Below, piece after piece: positions 1 through 5,441 of a DNA stretch of 10,056 nt. The DNA is from an uncultured bacterium (GTDB taxonomy: Bacteria; Cyanobacteriota; Vampirovibrionia; Gastranaerophilales; Gastranaerophilaceae). The position numbers and the translations under genes were made by a program. The notes under the pieces are model-generated. The model did no database searches. It was given only the letters and a program-made list of their open reading frames with translations, and was not told where the DNA came from. The stretch spans positions 1 through 10,056 of the forward strand of contig CASELB010000181.1 of NCBI GenBank assembly GCA_949288685.1, in the 5' to 3' direction. Position 1 is the stretch's first letter. Every line of letters starts with the position of its first letter.

Positions 1-1
1 A

Positions 2-328
2 AAAGACGACCTAAAAACTCCGCATGTTGGTGTTATTGCGCAGGATTTGCAAAAAATCTTCCCTAACGCCGTAACAAAAGACGAAAATGGCTATCTGCAA
101 ATCCGCCACGAAGATATGTTCTTTGCAATGATTAATGCGCTTAAAGAGCTTGATGCAAAAATCAGGCAAATTGCAACGCAACTGGCAGATAATATCAAAA
201 TCGTGACATCAGACAGTGCCAAAATCCGTGAGTTAACAATACGCGTTAATAATCAAGACAAAGAAATCAAAGCGCTTAAGAAAGAAGTTGCAGACTTAAG
301 AAAAGTAATAAAAACTTTACCTGAATAG
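2..328 (+). CDS. Peptidase S74 (endosialidase-type) chaperone domain protein, 3' end only
   Basis: The frame is open to the left edge, so only the last 108 residues are visible and the true start lies outside the window. The visible part begins with a segment containing HVGVIAQDLQKIFPNAV, then YLQIRHEDMFFAMINALKEL. This is the typical second half of the peptidase-S74 intramolecular chaperone domain (VGxIAQxVxxxxP, then an Ile/Leu-rich helix ending in IKEL). The last roughly 55 residues are charged, with hydrophobic positions spaced like a coiled coil, as expected for a trimeric stalk. In known families the domain trimerises a fibre and then cleaves itself off; the cleavage serine would lie upstream and is not visible. 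S74 domains occur in phage tail fibres and also in bacterial surface proteins. No phage genes follow, so a chromosomal surface or pilin-like protein is possible. The TTG at 47 is internal and not a start. Domain call is fairly sure; host protein unknown. Confidence 0.8.
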   Translation, partial: KDDLKTPHVGVIAQDLQKIFPNAVTKDENGYLQIRHEDMFFAMINALKELDAKIRQIATQLADNIKIVTSDSAKIRELTIRVNNQDKEIKALKKEVADLRKVIKTLPE

Positions 329-333
329 AGAAT

Positions 334-348
334 ATCTGCACGGCAGAT
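334..348 (+). other. Short hairpin just after the S74 gene
   Basis: A perfect 6-bp inverted repeat, ATCTGC/GCAGAT, with a 3-nt loop lies 6 nt after the stop codon. It has only a short T run behind it. It may help 3'-end formation or protect the transcript 3' end together with the stronger terminator downstream. It may also be chance. Confidence 0.35.
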
Positions 349-362
349 TTCCTATTAATCAT

Positions 363-388
363 ACGGCTTTTAATAAGCCGTTTTTTTT
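363..388 (+). terminator. Intrinsic terminator of the S74 protein gene
   Basis: A 7-bp perfect stem, ACGGCTT/AAGCCGT, closes a 5-nt loop and is followed directly by a run of eight T residues. This is a textbook Rho-independent terminator for plus-strand transcription. It separates the upstream S74 gene from the lipid A operon. Confidence 0.9.
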
Positions 389-456
389 GTGAATTTTGTT
401 CTTCTAAACTTTTCCCGTAACTTTTCGTAATACATCAGGACTTTTCTTTATATTTT

Positions 457-465
457 TGCTAAAAT
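457..465 (+). promoter_or_regulatory. Extended -10 promoter of the heptose/lipid A operon
   Basis: The sequence TGCTAAAAT is an extended -10 element (TGn followed by TAAAAT, one mismatch from TATAAT). No good -35 hexamer is visible at the usual distance, which fits an extended -10 promoter. Predicted transcription start is near 472, giving a leader of about 17 nt that contains AAGGAG at 479-484. The next upstream feature is a terminator, so this is probably the main promoter for the four genes to 3377. Confidence 0.6.
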
Positions 466-488
466 ATTATTACTTAATAAGGAGTTGT

Positions 489-959
489 ATGGGGATTTTT
501 GTAAGCAGAAACAAAATACAAGAAATTGTTAAAGACTTACGTAAAAATAATCAAACCATTGTTGTCACAAACGGTTGTTTTGATATCCTGCATGTCGGTC
601 ATGTCCGCTATCTTCAAGAAACAAAAAGCTGTGCAGACAAGTTAATTGTTCTTGTTAATTCTGACAAATCCGTCCGTGCAATAAAAGGCGAAGGACGCCC
701 GATAAACTCCGAAAACGACCGCGCAGAAGTCCTTTGTGCACTATCAGCAGTTGATTACGCGGTATTATTTGACGAAATATCTCCCGCAGCGCTTATTGAT
801 GAAATCAAGCCGGATTTCTATACAAAAGGCGGAGATTACACATTAGAAACACTGCCAGAACGGGATGTTATACTTAAAAATAATATTAAAGTAAAATTCA
901 TCAATTTTGTTGACGGAAAATCTACCACCAGGATTATAAATAAAATTAATAATAAATAA
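489..959 (+). CDS. rfaE2: D-glycero-beta-D-manno-heptose 1-phosphate adenylyltransferase (RfaE2, HldE C-terminal type)
   Basis: The 156-residue cytoplasmic enzyme transfers AMP from ATP to heptose 1-phosphate to give ADP-heptose, the donor for inner-core LPS. It is a single-domain nucleotidyltransferase: TNGCFDILHVGHVRYL at residues 27-42 holds the HxGH nucleotide-binding motif (His35, His38), TKGGDY is at 112-117, and STTRII at 145-150 is a family signature near the C-terminus. The ribokinase-like kinase domain found in E. coli HldE is absent, so the kinase must be a separate gene. I chose ATG 489, which follows AAGGAG (479-484) by 4 nt; the in-frame TTG at 456 overlaps the promoter and adds unrelated residues. 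It opens an operon with lpxD, 12 nt downstream. A glycerol-3-phosphate or other sugar cytidylyltransferase is a less likely alternative, given the STTRII motif and lipid A neighbours. Confidence 0.87.
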   Translation: MGIFVSRNKIQEIVKDLRKNNQTIVVTNGCFDILHVGHVRYLQETKSCADKLIVLVNSDKSVRAIKGEGRPINSENDRAEVLCALSAVDYAVLFDEISPAALIDEIKPDFYTKGGDYTLETLPERDVILKNNIKVKFINFVDGKSTTRIINKINNK

Positions 960-971
960 GGAGATACAAAT

Positions 972-2072
972 ATGAAATCATTTACACTTGAACAAATTGC
1001 ACAAATTACAGGCGGCATGCTGTCAAAAGTTTCTGATGCAACTATTACAAGGCTTGCTCCGCCGCTCATTGCAGATGAAAACACTCTGGCACTTGCGCTC
1101 TCCGAAGAAGAAATTGCAAACATTTCTTCCACAAAAGCAAAAGCCGTTCTTGTTCCTCTCGGTGTAAATATTGATACTATTTCTACAATAGAAGTTGAAC
1201 GTCCGCGTTTAGCGATGATGAAATTAATAACCATGTTTTATGAAGAACCTGAAACAAATAAAGATGTACACCCGACAGCAGTCGTTCATCCGGATGCAAA
1301 GTTAGGTGCTAATGTATCTCTCGGACCTAATGTAGTAGTCGCGAAAGGCGCAGTTATAGGCGACAATACCAAAATTTTAGCAAATTGTTACATAGGTAAC
1401 GGTGCAATTATCGGCAGCAACTGTTTCTTCCACCCGGGAGTAAACATAGGTGACAGAGTAAAAGTAGGTAACAAAGTTATTCTTCACCACGGAGTATCAC
1501 TCGGCGCCGACGGTTTCAGCTTTGTAACCGAAAGCCCGAACAACATTGAACAAGCGCGTCAGGATGGTTCAATAAAAGAAAACGACACAGAACAAGTAAT
1601 TTTCAAAATCCCGTCAATAGGCTCAGTTGTTATCGGTGACAACGTAGAAATCGGCGCAAATACCGCAATCGACAGAGGCACCATTGAAGACACCATAATC
1701 GGAGAAAATACCAAAATTGATGACCTTGTAATGATAGGGCACAATTGTAAAATCGGAAAAGGCTGTATGATTGTTTCGCAGGTAGGTATTGCAGGAAGTT
1801 GTGTAATTGGTGACCGCGTAGTGATTGCCGGTCAGGCAGGACTTGCAGACCATATTACAATCGGCGATGACACAATTATAACAGCAAAAGCCGGCGTTAC
1901 TAAAAGTTTCCCTGAAAAATCAATCATCATTGGTATCCCTGCTGTTCCGAGAAAAGAATTTATTAAGCAATTAAAAACAATGAAAGATGCAGGAAATTAC
2001 ATAATGAAATTTAAAAAATATGAACCGATTTTAAGTTCATTCCTTGAAGAACAGCAAATGGAAACAGTATAA
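972..2072 (+). CDS. lpxD: UDP-3-O-(3-hydroxyacyl)glucosamine N-acyltransferase
   Basis: LpxD adds the second 3-hydroxyacyl chain, from acyl-ACP, to the glucosamine amine during lipid A synthesis in the cytoplasm. The 366 residues show the family order: an N-terminal uridine-binding-like domain (about 1-95), a left-handed parallel beta helix of isoleucine-patch hexapeptides (about 100-325), and a C-terminal helix. Diagnostic motifs are GADGF at 178-182, IGANTAIDRGT at 227-237 and IGHN at 255-258, whose His257 corresponds to the catalytic histidine of the family. Residues 184-211 form a polar insertion between coils. Length is near the usual 340-350, slightly long. The start ATG has AAGGAG at 958-963, overlapping the stop codon of the preceding gene, with 8-nt spacing. 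The stop codon shares its last A with the lpxC ATG (TAATG), so the two are probably translationally coupled. Confidence 0.95.
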   Translation: MKSFTLEQIAQITGGMLSKVSDATITRLAPPLIADENTLALALSEEEIANISSTKAKAVLVPLGVNIDTISTIEVERPRLAMMKLITMFYEEPETNKDVHPTAVVHPDAKLGANVSLGPNVVVAKGAVIGDNTKILANCYIGNGAIIGSNCFFHPGVNIGDRVKVGNKVILHHGVSLGADGFSFVTESPNNIEQARQDGSIKENDTEQVIFKIPSIGSVVIGDNVEIGANTAIDRGTIEDTIIGENTKIDDLVMIGHNCKIGKGCMIVSQVGIAGSCVIGDRVVIAGQAGLADHITIGDDTIITAKAGVTKSFPEKSIIIGIPAVPRKEFIKQLKTMKDAGNYIMKFKKYEPILSSFLEEQQMETV

Positions 2073-2911
2073 TGTCTACTATTCTTAACGAAATTAAACT
2101 TTCCGGCAGTACTTTAATGAAAAATTATCAGTGCGATGTGGTTATTAAACCCTCGCGCGGGGATAAAATACGGATTTTCGTTGAAGGTGCAGACGTAGGA
2201 TTTGAAGCAACAGTTGAGAATGTTTATTCTACCGACCACTGTGTAACTCTCTGCAGCAAAGAACACAGAACGCTCTTAGGTGATTACAAATACAAAGCCA
2301 TGCTCTGCGAACATTTTATGGCAGCCTGTGCGTTCTGCGGTATTACAGCTATTGATGTTTACATTTCAAAACCGGAAATGCCTATCTTTGACGGCAGCTC
2401 AAAAGTTTGGGTTGAAGCGTTTAAAAAAGCCGGCATTACCGCTAAAAAAGAAAAAACATTATACACCGTATCCGAACCGGTCTATTACCTGAATGGAAAA
2501 ACCAGCATGGTAATCCTTCCTGACAAGGATTTAAATATTTCATACGCTGTTAATTATGACCACAAAGATTTAAAACGCCGGTGGGTAAGTTTTGATTTTA
2601 AAAATCCTGATGAGATTATTGAAGCAAGAACTTTCGGGTTTTATAAAGACCTCAAAAAGTTTCAAATGCTCGGATTTGCCAAAGGAGTAAATATCAATAA
2701 TACAGTAGGGCTTGTGGATGAAGGTTTTACAACAGAATTACGTTCTGATTTGGAACCCGTTAAGCATAAAATGCTGGATTTATTCGGGGATTTATTTCTG
2801 ACAGGGGTTTCCCCGCTTGATATGCGGGCACAAATCCTTGTAAAAGAGGCCGGTCACGCCGTTCATATTAAAGTTGCCAAAATATTGAAAGATAAGTTAA
2901 TAAAATTATAA
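2072..2911 (+). CDS. lpxC: UDP-3-O-acyl-N-acetylglucosamine deacetylase
   Basis: LpxC is the zinc-dependent deacetylase that commits UDP-3-O-acyl-GlcNAc to lipid A synthesis. At 279 residues it is slightly shorter than the E. coli enzyme (305). Key residues are all present: the general-base Glu80 and zinc ligand His81 in CEHFMAA, MPIFDGS at 103-109, the ARTFGF block at 185-190, zinc ligands His232 and Asp236 in KHKMLDLFGDL, and the catalytic His262 in AGHA near the C-terminus. The protein is therefore predicted to be active. It has no Shine-Dalgarno sequence of its own and starts on the A of the lpxD stop codon, which argues for translational coupling. It reads as plain LpxC, not the LpxC-FabZ fusion known from some Bacteroidetes, although fabZ follows 13 nt later as a separate gene. 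Confidence 0.95.
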   Translation: MSTILNEIKLSGSTLMKNYQCDVVIKPSRGDKIRIFVEGADVGFEATVENVYSTDHCVTLCSKEHRTLLGDYKYKAMLCEHFMAACAFCGITAIDVYISKPEMPIFDGSSKVWVEAFKKAGITAKKEKTLYTVSEPVYYLNGKTSMVILPDKDLNISYAVNYDHKDLKRRWVSFDFKNPDEIIEARTFGFYKDLKKFQMLGFAKGVNINNTVGLVDEGFTTELRSDLEPVKHKMLDLFGDLFLTGVSPLDMRAQILVKEAGHAVHIKVAKILKDKLIKL

Positions 2912-2924
2912 AAAGGAGAAAATC

Positions 2925-3377
2925 ATGACAGAAGAAATGAAAGAAGAGATTTTGAGTTTTGACACAATGCAAATTATGGAGATGATTCCCCACAGATATC
3001 CGTTTTTACTCGTTGATAGAATTGTTGAATGCGTCCCCGGTAAATATGCAAAGGGTTACAAAAACCTCACAATGAACGAAGGTTTTTTCCAAGGACACTT
3101 CCCCGGAAATCCGATTATGCCCGGAGTATTGCAGCTTGAAGCGATGGCACAATGTTCCGCACCAATCCTGCTTACTATGCCGCAATACAAAGGGAAACTC
3201 GCACTATTTGCAGGTTTAGAAAATGTAAGATTTAAAAATATTGTACGCCCGGGCGACAGACTTGATATGTTTATCGAGCTTACAGCAGTAAAAGGTCCCG
3301 TAAGCAAATGCCACGCAAAAGGCACCGTTGACGGTAAAGTCGCTGTTGAAGCTGATATGACTTTTGCTATGAAATAA
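2925..3377 (+). CDS. fabZ: (3R)-hydroxyacyl-ACP dehydratase FabZ
   Basis: FabZ dehydrates 3-hydroxyacyl-ACP in type II fatty acid synthesis and so competes with lipid A acyltransferases for the same substrate pool, which explains its frequent place beside lpx genes. The 150-residue hotdog-fold protein carries IPHRYPFLLVD at 21-31 and the active-site block GHFPGNPIMPGVLQLEAMAQ at 57-76, with catalytic His58 and Glu72. The ATG is preceded by AAGGAG with about 6-nt spacing. It is the last gene of the operon; the stop is followed by an apparently unused GAGGAG sequence and then a GC-rich hairpin. Confidence 0.96.
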   Translation: MTEEMKEEILSFDTMQIMEMIPHRYPFLLVDRIVECVPGKYAKGYKNLTMNEGFFQGHFPGNPIMPGVLQLEAMAQCSAPILLTMPQYKGKLALFAGLENVRFKNIVRPGDRLDMFIELTAVKGPVSKCHAKGTVDGKVAVEADMTFAMK

Positions 3378-3398
3378 GAGGAGATTAAGTTGAGAGAG

Positions 3399-3425
3399 TG
3401 GCGGCGCAGCTATGCTGCGCCGCCA
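3399..3425. terminator. GC-rich perfect hairpin, probable bidirectional terminator
   Basis: GGCGGCGCAGC (3400-3410) and GCTGCGCCGCC (3414-3424) form an 11-bp perfect stem with a 3-nt loop, extended by a T-A pair to 12 bp. It lies between the stop codon of fabZ on the plus strand and the rubredoxin stop codon on the minus strand, so it is placed to end both converging transcripts. The T tract is weak on both sides, so termination by this hairpin alone is less certain than for 363-388. Its GC content stands out sharply from its surroundings. Confidence 0.6.
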
Positions 3426-3428
3426 TCT

Positions 3429-3563
3429 TTATATCACCTGTTCAAATTTTTCTTTACCCGCTCCGCACAACGGACAAACATAATCTTCGGGCTGCTCACT
3501 AAATTTCTTACCTTCCTCTTCCTCATCATAAACCCAGTTACATACTGTACAAACGTATTTCAT
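3429..3563 (-). CDS. Short rubredoxin
   Basis: Rubredoxins are small one-iron electron carriers, often serving rubrerythrin, rubredoxin:oxygen oxidoreductase or other oxygen-detoxifying enzymes. This 44-residue protein begins MKYVCTVCNWVYDEEEEG and ends PEDYVCPLCGAGKEKFE plus four residues. It has two CxxC knuckles (Cys5/Cys8 and Cys30/Cys33) to bind iron, and the family's typical second-knuckle block CPxCGAGKxxF. The two knuckles are 21 residues apart rather than the usual 29 or so, so the central loop is shortened, as in the known 45-residue rubredoxin of Desulfovibrio desulfuricans. The start is well supported: AAAGGAG (3570-3576, read on the minus strand) lies 6 nt before the ATG. It is a lone gene, divergent from the thioesterase at 3603 and ending 4 nt from a hairpin. 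The minus frame opposite it is only an antisense shadow. Confidence 0.9.
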   Translation of the reverse strand: MKYVCTVCNWVYDEEEEGKKFSEQPEDYVCPLCGAGKEKFEQVI

Positions 3564-3584
3564 ATATTACTCCTTTCTTTTGTG

Positions 3585-3593
3585 TGGTATAAT
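3585..3593 (+). promoter_or_regulatory. Extended -10 promoter of the thioesterase-psi synthase-coaE cluster
   Basis: TGGTATAAT matches a perfect extended -10 element (TGn plus TATAAT). The -35 region at about 3565-3570 (TATTAC) is poor. The predicted start, near 3600, falls only a few bases before the ATG at 3603, which has no Shine-Dalgarno sequence. The mRNA may therefore be leaderless or nearly so. The minus-strand rubredoxin promoter must overlap this same 40-bp interval or the start of the thioesterase gene. Confidence 0.65.
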
Positions 3594-3602
3594 CTACGTA
3601 TT

Positions 3603-4019
3603 ATGAAACATATATTTGAACAAAAAGTTTATTATGCAGACACTGATGCCTACGGTGTTGTCTGGCACGGCGCCTATCTGCGCTGGCTTGAAGCAGGACG
3701 TGTTGAGCTCTGCGAAAAACTCGGGCTTAATCTTATTGATTTGAAATCAAAAGATATTGCAATCCCTGTCGTTAATATGAATGTACGCTATAAAGCCTCC
3801 GCAAAAATTAATGACAGTATAATTATTGAAACCTCAATAAAAAAAGTAACCCCGCTCTCGGTTACCTTCTACCAGACAATAAAAAACAAAGAGGACGGAA
3901 CGCTTTATATTCAGGCGGAATTTGATACGGTCGCAATAAATAATGCAGGAAAACTTTACAGAAAAATGCCTGATATTCTGCAAAAAGCATTTGAAGGTGT
4001 GGCATGTATTACCGTTTAA
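3603..4019 (+). CDS. Hotdog-fold acyl-CoA/acyl-ACP thioesterase, YbgC family
   Basis: The 138-residue protein is a 4-hydroxybenzoyl-CoA thioesterase-like hotdog protein that hydrolyses acyl thioesters; the natural substrate is not evident. The N-terminal block YYADTDAYGVVWHGAYLRWL (10-29) holds the family's catalytic Asp15 and the following Tyr17/His22, and it matches the YbgC signature DxDxxGVVxHxxY. I chose ATG 3603, which begins directly with the conserved first strand (HIFEQKVYY). An upstream in-frame TTG at 3390 would add 71 residues that are antisense to the rubredoxin gene and pass through the hairpin, and is rejected. The 3' end overlaps the pseudouridine synthase by 16 nt. In proteobacteria YbgC sits with tol-pal, which is not the case here. 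Confidence 0.88.
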   Translation: MKHIFEQKVYYADTDAYGVVWHGAYLRWLEAGRVELCEKLGLNLIDLKSKDIAIPVVNMNVRYKASAKINDSIIIETSIKKVTPLSVTFYQTIKNKEDGTLYIQAEFDTVAINNAGKLYRKMPDILQKAFEGVACITV

Positions 4020-4735
4020 ATAAATATATTGCTCAGTCAGGAATATGCAGCCGCCGTGATGCTGACGAATTAATCACATCAGGACAGGTTGTTGTTAACG
4101 GAAAAACTATAACAGAACTGGGGTTTAAAGTAACAGAAAAAGACAAAGTTTTTGTAAATAAACAGTTAATTCACCCTAAAAAACACGAATATTACAGATT
4201 TTACAAACCTGCCGGATACATTACAACATCTGACGACGAAAAAGGAAGAAAAACCATTTATGATGTAATACCGGAAGAATTACACAATCTAAAACCTGTC
4301 GGCAGGCTGGATAAAGACTCGACCGGTCTAATTATCCTCACAAATGACGGAGATTTAATAAATGAGCTTACACACCCCTCCGTTAAGGTTCCTAAAATCT
4401 ATATAGTTTCGGTTGACGGCAGGATTAATTCCGAGCATATCAGAAAAATGGCAGCGGGAATTGAAATAGAACCGGGAAAAATCGCGTATGCAGATGTTAT
4501 GGTAATAGAAACTTCATCAAATTCCACAATGATGCAAATTACTTTGTATCAGGGATTGAACCGGCAAATAAGAAAAATGTTTGAGCATTTAGGTTTTAAA
4601 GTTAAATCTCTTAAACGTGTTCAACACGCAACAATTACTATCGGAGATCTTAAACGCGGAGAAGTAAAACCTATTAAGCCACTCCAAATAAGAGAACTTA
4701 AAAGATATTTAGAGAAATTGAAACAAAATGGTTAA
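4004..4735 (+). CDS. Pseudouridine synthase, RsuA/RluB family
   Basis: The 243-residue enzyme converts a uridine of rRNA to pseudouridine. It has an S4 RNA-binding domain (about 4-50, RLNKYIAQSGICSRRDADEL) followed by the catalytic domain, where GRLDKDSTGLIILTNDGDL at 100-118 carries the catalytic Asp103. The late motif GLNRQIRKMFEHLG is also typical of this family. Which rRNA site is modified (16S U516-like RsuA or 23S U2605-like RluB) cannot be told from the sequence alone; RluB type is the commoner in Gram-positive and cyanobacterial-like genomes. The start ATG has GAAGGTG at 3993-3999 inside the thioesterase gene. Its 3' end overlaps coaE by 8 nt. Confidence 0.9.
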   Translation: MYYRLNKYIAQSGICSRRDADELITSGQVVVNGKTITELGFKVTEKDKVFVNKQLIHPKKHEYYRFYKPAGYITTSDDEKGRKTIYDVIPEELHNLKPVGRLDKDSTGLIILTNDGDLINELTHPSVKVPKIYIVSVDGRINSEHIRKMAAGIEIEPGKIAYADVMVIETSSNSTMMQITLYQGLNRQIRKMFEHLGFKVKSLKRVQHATITIGDLKRGEVKPIKPLQIRELKRYLEKLKQNG

Positions 4736-5294
4736 AATTGCAATTACCGGAAATATTGCCGCAGGGAAATCGGAAGTTGAAAAAATCATAGCTGCTAAAG
4801 GCTATGTTGTCTATGATGCAGACAAGTTTACCCATCAAATTCTGGCATCTTCACAGGAAATAAAAGACACTTTTAAAGATTATGATGTTTTTGAAAACGG
4901 TGAAATTTCAAGAAAAAAACTCGGCGCACTTGTTTTTGCAAATAAAAAACTTAAAGAAAAACTTGAAAATATTATACATCCTGTTATAAAAGAAATGATT
5001 ATTAATATTTCATCAGAAGAACTTGTTTTTGTTTCTGTTCCGCTTTTATATGAAGCTAATATGGCTGATTTATTTGATTATGTAATATTTGTAAGTGCTA
5101 ATGAAAATATACGGCTTAAAAGACTAATGGAAAGAAACCGTTTAACAAAAGAAGAAGCAATGTTAAGAATAAATGCCCAGGCTTCAGAAGCCCCAAAAAT
5201 TAAAAAATCCGATTTTATTATACAAAACAACGGAAATTTTGAAGAATTAGAGAACAATATTAACCATGTTCTTACTCGTATTGAACAAGTTTAA
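4728..5294 (+). CDS. coaE: Dephospho-CoA kinase
   Basis: CoaE phosphorylates the ribose 3'-hydroxyl of dephospho-CoA, the last step of coenzyme A synthesis. The 188-residue protein has a P-loop at residues 8-15 (GNIAAGKS), the DAD motif at 30-32 used in substrate binding, and the lid region RNRLTKEEA followed by the family's RINAQ segment and a closing DFIIQNNG strand, equivalent to the usual AD.VI.N.G. The P-loop is slightly unusual, with Asn-Ile-Ala in place of the commoner Gly-Ile/Leu-Gly. It is a little shorter than the usual 200 or so residues but appears complete. Its ATG lies in the last codons of the pseudouridine synthase (ATGGTTAA overlap). There is no strong Shine-Dalgarno, so coupling is likely. 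Confidence 0.93.
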   Translation: MVKIAITGNIAAGKSEVEKIIAAKGYVVYDADKFTHQILASSQEIKDTFKDYDVFENGEISRKKLGALVFANKKLKEKLENIIHPVIKEMIINISSEELVFVSVPLLYEANMADLFDYVIFVSANENIRLKRLMERNRLTKEEAMLRINAQASEAPKIKKSDFIIQNNGNFEELENNINHVLTRIEQV

Positions 5295-5331
5295 TAATCA
5301 AAACTATTTTGTAATTTTATCATTTACAAGC

Positions 5332-5361
5332 CCCTGAAACAAATATTTACCCCCTTCAGGG
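5332..5361 (+). terminator. Possible weak terminator after coaE
   Basis: CCCTGAA (5332-5338) and TTCAGGG (5355-5361) form a perfect 7-bp stem with a 16-nt loop in the 147-nt gap behind coaE. The sequence after it (ATACCTATTTTAG) has only a short T run. It is placed correctly to end the 3603-5294 transcript, but the long loop and weak T tract keep confidence low. Confidence 0.4.
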
Positions 5362-5406
5362 ATACCTATTTTAGCTACTTACAATATAAATCATTTGCCA
5401 ACCGTA

Positions 5407-5435
5407 TTGAAAAGTTATCCTTCATGGGCTAAAAT
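5407..5435 (+). promoter_or_regulatory. Sigma-70 promoter of the barrel/DivIC/TPR cluster
   Basis: TTGAAA (5407-5412) and TAAAAT (5430-5435) are separated by exactly 17 nt; each hexamer differs from consensus at one position. The expected start point is near 5442, which is the A of the annotated ATG. Together with the preceding gap and possible terminator, this marks a new transcription unit. Confidence 0.65.
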
Positions 5436-5441
5436 TGGAGT

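Noticed and set aside
389..456. Small gene between the terminator and the lipid A operon promoter
   Set aside because: No start codon with a Shine-Dalgarno and no open frame of useful length; it is AT-rich upstream promoter sequence.
456..488. TTG start for the heptose adenylyltransferase
   Set aside because: The TTG lies inside the extended -10 element; ATG 489 has AAGGAG upstream and gives the normal family N-terminus.
1559..1853. Overlapping minus-strand open frames inside lpxD
   Set aside because: They lie opposite the hexapeptide repeats of lpxD, have no ribosome-binding site and no recognisable motif; repeat-rich coding DNA often leaves open antisense frames.
1260..1960. Repetitive GGN/ATN pattern suggesting a tandem DNA repeat
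   Set aside because: The pattern is the isoleucine-patch hexapeptide repeat of LpxD at protein level; the DNA units are not conserved enough to be a tandem repeat.
3390..3602. TTG-initiated N-terminal extension (71 residues) of the thioesterase
   Set aside because: It reads through the GC hairpin and antisense to the rubredoxin gene; the conserved thioesterase fold begins at ATG 3603, which has its own promoter.
5295..5406. Possible riboswitch or small RNA in the gap after coaE
   Set aside because: Only one 7-bp hairpin with a long loop is visible; no known riboswitch core was recognised, and a weak terminator explains it.
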